Of a stretch of 64,000 nt of DNA, positions 38,776 to 52,206 are shown one piece after another. The translations under genes were made by a program, and so were the position numbers. How positions within the stretch are numbered: position 1 is the first letter of the stretch; each line of letters starts with the position of its first letter. Source of the stretch: Styela clava (taxonomy: Eukaryota > Chordata > Ascidiacea > Stolidobranchia > Styelidae); the NCBI RefSeq assembly GCF_964204865.1, contig NC_135260.1, forward strand, positions 1,922,001-1,986,000, given 5' to 3'. A model generated the notes under the pieces. That model was not told where the DNA came from. It saw nothing but the letters and a program-made list of their open reading frames with translations, and did not search any database.

Positions 38776-39513
38776 TTCGCTTTTATCAAAAATAAAAGGA
38801 ATGCTATCTAAACAAAACATAATTTAAAATAAATATGTTATAAAATATTTCAGATTGTCGAGGACTGAATAATTACTAACAGGGGCGAAACGCAACTTTA
38901 CGACATCGATATTTCGAATGCGTCTTAATAGGTATACTATATATGGCAGAATAATCGGTGCTACTATAGAGTGAGTTAGAATATGGGAAATCGGAATAAG
39001 ACGGCTTAATTAATCACATGACGGATCACGGCCAATCGCCCGGTTATCAGTCAAGGCGAGTTATTTCATTTCGGAAGCATGGACTTAATGGTAGCGGAAG
39101 CCGTAACTTACCTGCGGTAACATGGACTACCTTACGACGACGAAGGGTCTAAAAACTATCCCTTAATGGAATTCGAACCCACGCAGAGTAATCAGAGGTG
39201 TGGTAACGAGCGTAAATCTAACACTTAGCACGATGCGCCACACGGTTGAGCATGAGTTTTACCATAGCTTGAAATCTACCTATATCTAGTATTACATAGT
39301 GCGATCTAGGTCAATTCAGTACTTTAGCGCAGGTTCAAAGCCTTCATTTTGCATCCATAGTAGATATCTCATTAAATTTATTTATAAAACATCATTAAAT
39401 TGTAAATATCCCAGGATTGGAGTTGGTAACTATTTGAACACCTGAGACAGTATATGAGTAAGCGAAATATGGCGTTAGGCCTCACGCTATAGTTGTACCA
39501 GAAATGTCGGGCT

Positions 39514-39619
39514 TGCAATATAATGTTGAATACGCCCGATCAAGAAATATCAACAACATAGGTCCAATTAGTACTTGAATAATTAGTGATCAACGTGTAA
39601 CATAAAGTGCCCCAGTTAC
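39514..39619 (+). pseudogene. decayed 5S rRNA gene in L unit (relic 9)
   Basis: Counterpart of the relic at 27277. Confidence 0.78.
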
Positions 39620-40547
39620 GACTTTAACAAGTCATGGCGAGAACCACTAACAAGAGATCAAATTTGGCAATATTGCATTATCACTGTTGTCACCGTTACC
39701 TCAACCTGTTGTGTCTGGAGTCGTTTTCTTCCATTAACACCGGACACCGGAATATCGGGTTGCTTAATATGTCTCAAAGTCCGGCTTTTGTTAGTATTTC
39801 ATGTTTAACTTTTTTCTTAGTATGATGTAATGTAAGACTCACTCCCTCAAAAGTGACGCTGCTCGATATTATTCACTGGTTTATCGTGTCTTCATTCACA
39901 CTGAAATGCATTTTTTATCTTTTACAATTATATTTGTCCGATGTGTACTTTCGGTTTGTGATAAAATAAACTACAGACTGGCTGACTATTAACGTTGATA
40001 CATTTTTATTGAACCGGACTTAATCGAAAAATTAAACTCTCGCCAAGTTACGGGCGATCACCGAAGTGCCACGCGCTTGTGAGAGTTTATATATAACTTT
40101 TGATACTGTGTGAGTGCACGCAACCTAGCTTTGAGCACATTATAATAAAAACAAGCTTATAAGAAGGGCAACTTTCATATATACTGTCGAACTATCTGGG
40201 TTATATGTAATACAATGGGCATCCGCTTATCAAAAAAGCTTTGTCAATAACACGTCAGGCCTCAATAACAAACAAGCGAGTTATATCAGCGACTCGATGC
40301 TTGCGTTAAGCCATACACCAGAGATAAAATACCTATGAGGAAAAACATGCAATCAATAAATTAACGCATGTAACCAATAATAACAAAATTTGACACTGGT
40401 AGAATATGTCGGCGGTAAGCCACTGAGCGAAACAGCGACTGCCTGAGTTTCATTGTTTGTGACTCTACAAACGAAACGGTTGCGCTTCGCTTCTCTCTCT
40501 TTAGGCGTTGCCTAAATATAAATACCCGAATATGGCTCGTCGATATC

Positions 40548-40667
40548 GCCTACGACCATACCACGTTGAATACACCCGATCTCGTTCGATCTCGGAAGTT
40601 AAGCAACGTCGGGCTCGGTTAGTACTTGCATGGGTGACCGGCTGGGAATACCGGGTGCCGTAAGCTT
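40548..40667 (+). rRNA. 5S rRNA, 120 nt, helix I mismatch (copy 27)
   Basis: Last of five copies with gtaagc at the 3' end; it marks the right end of the second 12.2-kb block. S spacer, 1,319 bp. Confidence 0.93.
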
Positions 40668-41866
40668 TTCGCTTTTATCAAAAATAAAAGGAATGCTGTC
40701 TGAACAAAACATAATTTAAAATAAATATGTTATAAAATATTTCAGATTGTCGAGGACTGAATAATAACTAACAGGGGCGAAACGCAACTTTACGAATAGT
40801 CACTGAGACCCGTCATCGATATTTCGAATGCGTCTTAATAGGTATACTATATATGGCAGAATAATCGGTGCCACTATAGAGTGAGTTAGGATATGGGAAA
40901 TCGAGATAAGACGGCTTAATTAATCACATGACGGATCAAGGCCAATCGCCCGGTTATCAGTCAAGGCGAGTTATTTCATTTCGGAAGCATGGAATTAATG
41001 GTAGCGGAAGCCGTAACTTACCTGCGGTAACATGGACTACCTTACGACGACGAAGGGTCTAAAAACTATCCTTTAATGGAATTCGAACCCACGCAGAGTA
41101 ATCAGAGGTGTGGTAACGAGCGTAAATCTAACACTTAGCACGATGCGCCACACGGTTGAGCATGAGTTTTACCATAGCTTGAAATCTACCTATATCTAGT
41201 ATTACATAGTGCGATCTACGTCAATTCAGTACTTTAGCGCAGGTTCAAAGCCTTCATTTTGCATCCCTAGTAGATATCTCATTAAATTTAGTTAGACTGA
41301 CTGACTATTAACGTTGATACATTTTTATTAAACCGGACTTAATCGAAAAATTAAACTCTCGCCAAGTTACGGCCGATCACCGAAGTGCCACGCGCTTGTG
41401 AGAGTTTATATATAACTTTCGATACTGTGTGAGTGCACGTAACCTAGCTTTGAGCACATATAATAAAAAAAAGCTTATAAGAAGGGCAACTTTCATATAT
41501 ACTGTCGAACTATCTGGGTTATGTGCAATACAATGGGCATCCGCTTATCAAAAAGCTTTGTCAATAACACGTCAGACCTCAATAACAAACAAGCGAGTTA
41601 TATCAGCGACTCGATGCTTGCGTTAAGCCATACACCAGAGATAAAATATCTATGAGGAAAAACATGCAATCAATAAATTAACGCATGTAACCAATAATAA
41701 CAAAATTTGACACTGGTAGAAAATGTCGGCGGTAAGCCACTGAGCGAAACAGCGACTGCCTGAGTTTCATTGTTTGTGACTCTACAAACGAAACAGTTGC
41801 GCTTCGCTTCTCTCTCTCATTAGGCGTTGCCTAAATATAAATGACCGAATATGTCTCGTCGATATC

Positions 41867-41986
41867 GCCTACGACCATACCACGTTGAATACACCCGATC
41901 TCGTTCGATCTCGGAAGTTAAGCAACGTCGGGCTCGGTTAGTACTTGCATGGGTGACCGGCTGGGAATACCGGGTGCCGTAGGCTT
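41867..41986 (+). rRNA. 5S ribosomal RNA, 120-nt form (copy 28)
   Basis: Full-length, with the one-T loss in the second T run shared with 21885 and 34122. L spacer, 1,908 bp. Confidence 0.97.
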
Positions 41987-42741
41987 TTCGCTTTATCAAA
42001 AATAAAAGGAATGCTGTCTGAACAAAACATAATTTAAAATAAATATGTTATAAAATATTTCAGATTGTCGAGGACTGAATAATAACTAACAGGGGCGAAA
42101 CGCAACTTTACGAATAGTCACTGAGACCCGTCATCGATATTTCGAATGCGTCTTAATAGGTATACTATATATGGCAGAATAATCGGTGCCACTATAGAGT
42201 GAGTTAGAATATGGGAAATCGGAATAAGACGGCTTAATTAATCACATGACGGATCACGGCCAATCGCCCGGTTATCAGTCAAGGCCAGTTATTTCATTTC
42301 GGAAGCATGGACTTAATGGTAGCGGAAGCCGTAACTTACCTGCGGTAACATGGACTACCTTACGACGACGAAGGGTCTAAAAACTATCCCTTAATGGAAT
42401 TCGAACCCACGCAGAGTAATCAGAGGTGTGGTAACGAGCGTAAATCTAACACTTAGCACGATGCGCCACACGGTTGAGCATGAGTTTTACCATAGCTTGA
42501 AATCTACCTATATCTAGTATTACATAGTGCGATCTAGGTCAATTCAGTACTTTAGCGCAGGTTCAAAGCCTTCATTTTGCATCCATAGTAGATATCTCAT
42601 TAAATTTAGTTATAAAACATCATTAAATTGTAAATATCCCAGGATTGGAGTTGGTAACTATTTGAACACCTGAGACAGTATATGAGTAAGCGAAATATGG
42701 CGTTAGGCCTCACGCTATAGTTGTACCAGAAATGTCGGGCT

Positions 42742-42847
42742 TGCAATATAATGTTGAATACGCCCGATCAAGAAATATCAACAACATAGGTCCAATTAGT
42801 ACTTGAATAATTAGTGATCAACGTGTAACATAAAGTGCCCCAGTTAC
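42742..42847 (+). pseudogene. decayed 5S rRNA gene in L unit (relic 10)
   Basis: Same relic, in the L segment between the genes at 41867 and 43775. Confidence 0.78.
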
Positions 42848-43774
42848 GACTTTAACAAGTCATGGCGAGAACCACTAACAAGAGATCAAATTTGGCAATA
42901 TTGCATTATCACTGTTGTCACCGTTACCTCAACCTGTTGTGTCTGGAGTCGTTTTCTTCCATTAACACCGGACACCGGAATATCGGGTTGCTTAATATGT
43001 CTCAAAGTCCGGCTTTTGTTAGTATTTCATGTTTAACTTTTTTCTTAGTATGATGTAATGTGAGACTCACTCCCTCAAAAGTGACGCTGCTCGATATTAT
43101 TCACTGGTTTATCGTGTCTTCATTCACACTGAAATGCATTTTTTATCTTTTACAATTATATTTGTCCGATGTGTACTTTCGGTTTGTGATAAAATAAACT
43201 ACAGACTGGCTGACTATTAACGTTGATACATTTTTATTGAACCGGACTTAATCGAAAAATTAAACTCTCGCCAAGTTACGGGCGATCACCGAAGTGCCAC
43301 GCGCTTGTGAGAGTTTATATATAACTTTTGATACTGTGTGAGTGCACGCAACCTAGCTTTGAGCACATTATAATAAAAACAAGCTTATAAGAAGGGCAAC
43401 TTTCATATATACTGTCGAACTATCTGGGTTATATGTAATACAATGGGCATCCGCTTATCAAAAAAGCTTTGTCAATAACACGTCAGGCCTCAATAACAAA
43501 CAAGCGAGCTATATCAGCGACTCATGCTTGCGTTAAGCCATACACCAGAGATAAAATACCTATGAGGAAAAACATGCAATCAATAAATTAACGCATGTAA
43601 CCAATAATAACAAAATTTGACACTGGTAGAAAATGTCGGCGGTAAGCCACTGAGCGAAACAGCGACTGCCTGAGTTTCATTGTTTGTGACTCTACAAACG
43701 AAACGGTTGCGCTTCGCTTCTCTCTCTTTAGGCGTTGCCTAAATATAAATACCCGAATATGGCTCGTCGATATC

Positions 43775-43894
43775 GCCTACGACCATACCACGTTGAATAC
43801 ACCCGATCTCGTTCGATCTCGGAAGTTAAGCAACGTCGGGCTCGGTTAGTACTTGCATGGGTGACCGGCTGGGAATACCGGGTGCCGTAGGCTT
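43775..43894 (+). rRNA. 5S ribosomal RNA, 120-nt form (copy 29)
   Basis: Full-length, spacer with gattgttgagg and cttagctgcgg marks; S spacer, 1,319 bp. Confidence 0.97.
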
Positions 43895-45093
43895 TTCGCT
43901 TTTATCAAAAATAAAAGGAATGCTGTCTGAACAAAACATAATTTAAAATAAATATGTTATAAAATATTTCAGATTGTTGAGGACTGAATAATAACTAACA
44001 GGGGCGAAACGCAACTTTACGAATAGTCACTGAGACCCGTCATCGATATTTCGAATGCGTCTTAATAGGTATACTATATATGGCAGAATAATCGGTGCCA
44101 CTATAGAGTGAGTTAGGATATGGGAAATCGAGATAAGACGGCTTAATTAATCACATGACGGATCACGGCCAATCGCCCGGTTATCAGTCAAGGCGAGTTA
44201 TTTCATTTCGGAAGAATGGAATTAATGGTAGCGGAAGCCGTAACTTAGCTGCGGTAACATGGACTACCTTACGACGACGAAGGGTCTAAAAACTATCTCT
44301 TAATGGAATTCGAACCCACGCAGAGTAATCAGAGGTGTGGTAACGAGCGTAAATCTAACACTTAGCACGATGCGCCACACGGTTGAGCATGAGTTTTACC
44401 ATAGCTTGAAATCTACCTATATCTAGTATTACATAGTGCGATCTACGTCAATTCAGTACTTTAGCGCAGGTTCAAAGCCTTCATTTTGCATCCCTAGTAG
44501 ATATCTCATTAAATTTATTTAGACTGACTGACTATTAACGTTGATACATTTTTATTAAACCGGACTTAATCGAAAAATTAAACTCTCGCCAAGTTACGGC
44601 CGATCACCGAAGTGCCACGCGCTTGTGAGAGTTTAAATATAACTTTCGATACTGTGTGAGTGCACGTAACCTAGCTTTGAGCACATATAATAAAAACAAG
44701 CTTATAAGAAGGGCAACTTTCATATATACTGTCGAACTATCTGGGTTATGTGCAATACAATGGGCATCCGCTTATCAAAAAGCTTTGTCAATAACACGTC
44801 AGACCTCAATAACGAACAAGCGAGTTATATCAGCGACTCGATGCTTGCGTTAAGCCATACACCAGAGATAAAATATCTATGAGGAAAAACATGCAATCAA
44901 TAAATTAACGCATGTAACCAATAATAACAAAATTTGACACTAGTAGAAAATGTCGGCGGTAAGCCACTGAGCGAAACAGCGACTGCCTGAGTTTCATTGT
45001 TTGTGACTCTACAAACGAAACAGTTGCGCTTCGCTTCTCTCTCTCATTAGGCGTTGCCTAAATATAAATGACCGAATATGTCTCGTCGATATC

Positions 45094-45203
45094 GCCTACG
45101 ATCATACCACGTTGAATACACCCGATCTCGGAAGTTAAGCAACGTCGGGCTCGGTTAGTACTTGCATGGGTGACCGGCTGGGAATACCGGGTGCCGTAGG
45201 CTT
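45094..45203 (+). rRNA. 5S rRNA variant, 110 nt, G subtype (copy 30)
   Basis: Loop C region deleted, gatcat, linked spacer markers. L spacer follows (1,881 bp). Confidence 0.9.
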
Positions 45204-45941
45204 TTCGCTTTTATCAAAAATAAAAGGAATGCTATCTAAACAAAACATAATTTAAAATAAATATGTTATAAAATATTTCAGATTGTCGAGGACTGAATAA
45301 TTACTAACAGGGGCGAAACGCAACTTTACGACATCGATATTTCGAATGCGTCTTAATAGGTATACTATATATGGCAGAATAATCGGTGCTACTATAGAGT
45401 GAGTTAGAATATGGGAAATCGGAATAAGACGGCTTAATTAATCACATGACGGATCACGGCCAATCGCCCGGTTATCAGTCAAGGCGAGTTATTTCATTTC
45501 GGAAGCATGGACTTAATGGTAGCGGAAGCCGTAACTTACCTGCGGTAACATGGACTACCTTACGACGACGAAGGGTCTAAAAACTATCCCTTAATGGAAT
45601 TCGAACCCACGCAGAGTAATCAGAGGTGTGGTAACGAGCGTAAATCTAACACTTAGCACGATGCGCCACACGGTTGAGCATGAGTTTTACCATAGCTTGA
45701 AATCTACCTATATCTAGTATTACATAGTGCGATCTAGGTCAATTCAGTACTTTAGCGCAGGTTCAAAGCCTTCATTTTGCATCCGTAGTAGATATCTCAT
45801 TAAATTTATTTATAAAACATCATTAAATTGTAAATATCCCAGGATTGGAGTTGGTAACTATTTGAACACCTGAGACAGTATATGAGTAAGCGAAATATGG
45901 CGTTAGGCCTCACGCTATAGTTGTACCAGAAATGTCGGGCT

Positions 45942-46047
45942 TGCAATATAATGTTGAATACGCCCGATCAAGAAATATCAACAACATAGGTCCAATTAGT
46001 ACTTGAATAATTAGTGATCAACGTGTAACATAAAGTGCCCCAGTTAC
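45942..46047 (+). pseudogene. decayed 5S rRNA gene in L unit (relic 11)
   Basis: Same relic; the segment upstream has a private catccgtag for catccatag. Confidence 0.78.
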
Positions 46048-46974
46048 GACTTTAACAAGTCATGGCGAGAACCACTAACAAGAGATCAAATTTGGCAATA
46101 TTGCATTATCACTGTTGTCACCGTTACCTCAACCTGTTGTGTCTGGAGTCGTTTTCTTCCATTAACACCGGACACCGGAATATCGGGTTGCTTAATATGT
46201 CTCAAAGTCCGGCTTTTGTTAGTATTTCATGTTTAACTTTTTTCTTAGTATGATGTAATGTAAGACTCACTCCCTCAAAAGTGACGCTGCTCGATATTAT
46301 TCACTGGTTTATCGTGTCTTCATTCACACTGAAATGCATTTTTTATCTTTTACAATTATATTTGTCCGATGTGTACTTTCGGTTTGTGATAAAATAAACT
46401 ACAGACTGGCTGACTATTAACGTTGATACATTTTTATTGAACCGGACTTAATCGAAAAATTAAACTCTCGCCAAGTTACGGGCGATCACCGAAGTGCCAC
46501 GCGCTTGTGAGAGTTTATATATAACTTTTGATACAGTGTGAGTGCACGCAACCTAGCTTTGAGCACATTATAATAAAAACAAGCTTATAAGAAGGGCAAC
46601 TTTCATATATACTGTCGAACTATCTGGGTTATATGTAATACAATGGGCATCCGCTTATCAAAAAAGCTTTGTCAATAACACGTCAGGCCTCAATAACAAA
46701 CAAGCGAGTTATATCAGCGACTCATGCTTGCGTTAAGCCATACACCAGAGATAAAATACCTATGAGGAAAAACATGCAATCAATAAATTAACGCATGTAA
46801 CCAATAATAACAAAATTTGACACTGGTAGAAAATGTCGGCGGTAAGCCACTGAGCGAAACAGCGACTGCCTGAGTTTCATTGTTTGTGACTCTACAAACG
46901 AAACGGTTGCGCTTCGCTTCTCTCTCTTTAGGCGTTGCCTAAATATAAATACCCGAATATGGCTCGTCGATATC

Positions 46975-47094
46975 GCCTACGACCATACCACGTTGAATAC
47001 ACCCGATCTCGTTCGATCTCGGAAGTTAAGCAACGTCGGGCTCGGTTAGTACTTGCATGGGTGACCGGCTGGGAATACCGGGTGCCGTAGGCTT
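46975..47094 (+). rRNA. 5S ribosomal RNA, 120-nt form (copy 31)
   Basis: Full-length; spacer with gattgttgagg but with normal cttacctgcgg. S spacer, 1,319 bp. Confidence 0.97.
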
Positions 47095-48293
47095 TTCGCT
47101 TTTATCAAAAATAAAAGGAATGCTGTCTGAACAAAACATAATTTAAAATAAATATGTTATAAAATATTTCAGATTGTTGAGGACTGAATAATAACTAACA
47201 GGGGCGAAACGCAACTTTACGAATAGTCACTGAGACCCGTCATCGATATTTCGAATGCGTCTTAATAGGTATACTATATATGGCAGAATAATCGGTGCCA
47301 CTATAGAGTGAGTTAGGATATGGGAAATCGAGATAAGACGGCTTAATTAATCACATGACGGATCACGGCCAATCGCCCGGTTATCAGTCAAGGCGAGTTA
47401 TTTCATTTCGGAAGCATGGAATTAATGGTAGCGGAAGCCGTAACTTACCTGCGGTAACATGGACTACCTTACGACGACGAAGGGTCTAAAAACTATCCCT
47501 TAATGGAATTCGAACCCACGCAGAGTAATCAGAGGTGTGGTAACGAGCGTAAATCTAACACTTAGCACGATGCGCCACACGGTTGAGCATAAGTTTTACC
47601 ATAGCTTGAAATCTACCTATATCTAGTATTACATAGTGCGATCTACGTCAATTCAGTACTTTAGCGCAGGTTCAAAGCCTTCATTTTGCATCCCTAGTAG
47701 ATATCTCATTAAATTTATTTAGACTGACTGACTATTAACGTTGATACATTTTTATTAAACCGGACTTAATCGAAAAATTAAACTCTCGCCAAGTTACGGC
47801 CGATCACCGAAGTGCCACGCGCTTGTGAGAGTTTAAATATAACTTTCGATACTGTGTGAGTGCACGTAACCTAGCTTTGAGCACATATAATAAAAACAAG
47901 CTTATAAGAAGGGCAACTTTCATATATACTGTCGAACTATCTGGGTTATGTGCAATACAATGGGCATCCGCTTATCAAAAAGCTTTGTCAATAACACGTC
48001 AGACCTCAATAACAAACAAGCGAGTTATATCAGCGACTCGATGCTTGCGTTAAGCCATACACCAGAGATAAAATATCTATGAGGAAAAACATGCAATCAA
48101 TAAATTAACGCATGTAACCAATAATAACAAAATTTGACACTGGTAGAAAATGTCGGCGGTAAGCCACTGAGCGAAACAGCGACTGCCTGAGTTTCATTGT
48201 TTGTGACTCTACAAACGAGACAGTTGCGCTTCGCTTCTCTCTCTCATTAGGCGTTGCCTAAATATAAATGACCGAATATGTCTCGTCGATATC

Positions 48294-48403
48294 GCCTACG
48301 ATCATACCACGTTGAATACACCCGATCTCGGAAGTTAAGCAACGTCGGGCTCGGTTAGTACTTGCATGGGTGACCGGCTGGGAATACCGGGTGCCGTAGG
48401 CTT
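48294..48403 (+). rRNA. 5S rRNA variant, 110 nt, G subtype (copy 32)
   Basis: Loop C region deleted, gatcat, linked spacer markers. Upstream flank has the private acgagacagttg mark. L spacer, 1,884 bp. Confidence 0.9.
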
Positions 48404-49141
48404 TTCGCTTTTATCAAAAATAAAAGGAATGCTATCTAAACAAAACATAATTTAAAATAAATATGTTATAAAATATTTCAGATTGTCGAGGACTGAATAA
48501 TTACTAACAGGGGCGAAACGCAACTTTACGACATCGATATTTCGAATGCGTCTTAATAGGTATACTATATATGGCAGAATAATCGGTGCTACTATAGAGT
48601 GAGTTAGAATATGGGAAATCGGAATAAGACGGCTTAATTAATCACATGACGGATCACGGCCAATCGCCCGGTTATCAGTCAAGGCGAGTTATTTCATTTC
48701 GGAAGCATGGACTTAATGGTAGCGGAAGCCGTAACTTACCTGCGGTAACATGGACTACCTTACGACGACGAAGGGTCTAAAAACTATCCCTTAATGGAAT
48801 TCGAACCCACGCAGAGTAATCAGAGGTGTGGTAACGAGCGTAAATCTAAAACTTAGCACGATGCGCCACACGGTTGAGCATGAGTTTTACCATAGCTTGA
48901 AATCTACCTATATCTAGTATTACATAGTGCGATCTAGGTCAATTCAGTACTTTAGCGCAGGTTCAAAGCCTTCATTTTGCATCCATAGTAGATATCTCAT
49001 TAAATTTAGTTATAAAACATCATTAAATTGTAAATATCCCAGGATTGGAGTTGGTAACTATTTGAACACCTGAGACAGTATATGAGTAAGCGAAATATGG
49101 CGTTAGGCTTCACGCTATAGTTGTACCAGAAATGTCGGGCT

Positions 49142-49247
49142 TGCAATATAATGTTGAATACGCCCGATCAAGAAATATCAACAACATAGGTCCAATTAGT
49201 ACTTGAATAATTAGTGATCAACGTGTAACATAAAGTGCCCCAGTTAC
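49142..49247 (+). pseudogene. decayed 5S rRNA gene in L unit (relic 12)
   Basis: Same relic. The downstream ORF is broken here by ttaactagagtgacacc in place of ttaacaccggacacc, the variant also found after the relics at 54257 and 56151. Confidence 0.78.
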
Positions 49248-50177
49248 GACTTTAACAAGTCATGGCGAGATCCACTAACAAGAGATCAAATTTGGCAATA
49301 TTGCATTATCACTGTTGTCACCGTTACCCCAACCTGTTGTGTCTGGAGTCGTTTTCTTCCATTAACTAGAGTGACACCGGAATATCGGGTTGCTTAATAT
49401 GTCTCAAAGTCCGGCTTTTGTTAGTATTCCATGTTTAACTTTTTTCTTAGTATGATGTAATGTAAGACTCACTCCCTCAAAAGTGACGCTGCTCGATATT
49501 ATTCACTGGTTTATCGTGTCTCCATTCACACTGAAATGCATTTTTTATCTTTTACAATTATATTTGTCCGATGTGTACTTTCGGTTTGTGATAAAATAAA
49601 CTACAGACTGACTGAATATTAACGTTGATACATTTTTATTGAACCGGACTTAATCGAAAAATTAAACTCTCGCCAAGTTACGGGCGATCACCGAAGTGCC
49701 ACGCGCTTGTGAGAGTTTATATATAACTTTTGATACTGTGTGAGTGCACGCAACCTAGCTTTGAGCACATTATAATAAAAACAAGCTTATAAGAAGGGCA
49801 ACTTTCATATATACTGTCGAACTATCTGGGTTATATGTAATACAATGGGCATCCGCTTATCAAAAAAGCTTTGTCAATAACACGTCAGGCCTCAATAACA
49901 AACAAGCGAGTTATATCAGCGACTCGATGCTTGCGTTAAGCCATACACCAGAGATAAAATACCTATGAGGAAAAACATGCAATCAATAAATTAACGCATG
50001 TAACCAATAATAACAAAATTTGACACTGGTAGAAAATGTCGGCGGTAAGCCACTGAGCGAAACAGCGACTGCCTGAGTTTCATTGTTTGTGACTCTACAA
50101 ACGAAACGGTTGCGCTTCGCTTCTCTCTCTTTAGGCGTTGCCTAAATATAAATACCCGAATATGTCTCGTCGATATC

Positions 50178-50297
50178 GCCTACGACCATACCACGTTGAA
50201 TACACCCGATCTCGTTCGATCTCGGAAGTTAAGCAACGTCGGGCTCGGTTAGTACTTGCATGGGTGACCGGCTGGGAATACCGGGTGCCGTAGGCTT
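50178..50297 (+). rRNA. 5S ribosomal RNA, 120-nt form (copy 33)
   Basis: Full-length, with the left-block style gaatatgtctcgtcg flank. Followed by an L spacer (1,909 bp), so two L units are adjacent here. Confidence 0.97.
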
Positions 50298-51053
50298 TTC
50301 GCTTTTATCAAAAATAAAAGGAATGCTGTCTGAACAAAACATAATTTAAAATGAATATGTTATAAAATATTTCAGATTGTCGAGGACTGAATAATAACTA
50401 ACAGGGGCGAAACGCAACTTTACGAATAGTCACTGAGACCCGTCATCGATATTTCGAATGCGTCTTAATAGGTATACTATATATGGCAGAATAATCGGTG
50501 CCACTATAGAGTGAGTTAGAATATGGGAAATCGGAATAAGACGGCTTAATTAATCACATGACGGATCACGGCCAATCGCCCGGTTATCAGTCAAGGCCAG
50601 TTATTTCATTTCGGAAGCATGGACTTAATGGTAGCGGAAGCCTTAACTTACCTGCGGTAACATGGACTACCTTACGACGACGAAGGGTCTAAAAACTATC
50701 CCTTAATGGAATTCGAACCCACGCAGAGTAATCAGAGGTGTGGTAACGAGCGTAAATCTAACACTTAGCACGATGCGCCACACGGTTGAGCATGAGTTTT
50801 ACCATAGCTTGAAATCTACCTATATCTAGTATTACATAGTGCGATCTAGGTCAATTCAGTACTTTAGCGCAGGTTCAAAGCCTTCATTTTGCATCCATAG
50901 TAGATATCTCATTAAATTTAGTTATAAAACATCATTAAATTGTAAATATCCCAGGATTGGAGTTGGTAACTATTTGAACACCTGAGACAGTATATGAGTA
51001 AGCGAAATATGGCGTTAGGCCTCACGCTATAGTTGTACCAGAAATGTCGGGCT

Positions 51054-51159
51054 TGCAATATAATGTTGAATACGCCCGATCAAGAAATATCAACAACATA
51101 GGTCCAATTAGTACTTGAATAATTAGTGATCAACGTGTAACATAAAGTGCCCCAGTTAC
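51054..51159 (+). pseudogene. decayed 5S rRNA gene in L unit (relic 13)
   Basis: Same relic, in the second of two adjacent L units. Confidence 0.78.
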
Positions 51160-52086
51160 GACTTTAACAAGTCATGGCGAGAACCACTAACAAGAGATCA
51201 AATTTGGCAATATTGCATTATCACTGTTGTCACCGTTACCTCAACCTGTTGTGTCTGGAGTCGTTTTCTTCCATTAACACCGGACACCGGAATATCGGGT
51301 TGCTTAATATGTCTCAAAGTCCGGCTTTTGTTAGTATTTCATGTTTAACTTTTTTCTTAGTATGATGTAATGTGAGACTCACTCCCTCAAAAGTGACGCT
51401 GCTCGATATTATTCACTGGTTTATCGTGTCTTCATTCACACTGAAATGCATTTTTTATCTTTTACAATTATATTTGTCCGATGTGTACTTTCGGTTTGTG
51501 ATAAAATAAACTACAGACTGGCTGACTATTAACGTTGATACATTTTTATTGAACCGGACTTAATCGAAAAATTAAACTCTCGCCAAGTTACGGGCGATCA
51601 CCGAAGTGCCACGCGCTTGTGAGAGTTTATATATAACTTTTGATACTGTGTGAGTGCACGCAACCTAGCTTTGAGCACATTATAATAAAAACAAGCTTAT
51701 AAGAAGGGCAACTTTCATATATACTGTCGAACTATCTGGGTTATATGTAATACAATGGGCATCCGCTTATCAAAAAAGCTTTGTCAATAACACGTCAGGC
51801 CTCAATAACAAACAAGCGAGTTATATCAGCGACTCATGCTTGCGTTAAGCCATACACCAGAGATAAAATACCTATGAGGAAAAACATGCAATCAATAAAT
51901 TAACGCATGTAACCAATAATAACAAAATTTGACACTGGTAGAAAATGTCGGCGGTAAGCCACTGAGCGAAACAGCGACTGCCTGAGTTTCATTGTTTGTG
52001 ACTCTACAAACGAAACGGTTGCGCTTCGCTTCTCTCTCTTTAGGCGTTGCCTAAATATAAATACCCGAATATGGCTCGTCGATATC

Positions 52087-52206
52087 GCCTACGACCATAC
52101 CACGTTGAATACACCCGATCTCGTTCGATCTCGGAAGTTAAGCAACGTCGGGCTCGGTTAGTACTTGCATGGGTGACCGGCTGGGAATACCGGGTGCCGT
52201 AGGCTT
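52087..52206 (+). rRNA. 5S ribosomal RNA, 120-nt form (copy 34)
   Basis: Full-length; S spacer of 1,322 bp, 3 bp longer than usual because of ttcatagtc for tacgtc near 52,757. Confidence 0.97.

Larger units (their letters stand above)
28717..40930 (+). repeat. 12,237-bp higher-order repeat, copy B (limits approximate)
   Basis: Second copy of the eight-unit block, directly following copy A. 5S genes at 29630, 30921, 32803, 34122, 36030, 37347, 38666 and 40548 correspond to 17393, 18684, 20566, 21885, 23793, 25110, 26429 and 28311. Identity breaks after the gene at 40548: the spacer near 40.9 kb has ggatcaagg and aaggcgag instead of aagacgag. A third, partial copy of part of the block (19.6-24.9 kb) recurs at 39.6-44.9 kb, offset 19,982 bp. 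Confidence 0.8.
47580..50297 (+). repeat. segmental duplicate, offset about 5,115 bp, copy A
   Basis: Shares private marks with 52692-55412: gcataagttt, acgagacagttg, gttaggcttcacgc, gcgagatccac, ttaactagagtgacacc and agactgactgaatatt. 5S genes at 48294 and 50178 pair with 53409 and 55293 at exactly 5,115 bp. Similarity upstream of this point is at an offset of 5,112, because the second copy has a 3-bp insertion near 52,757. Confidence 0.78.
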
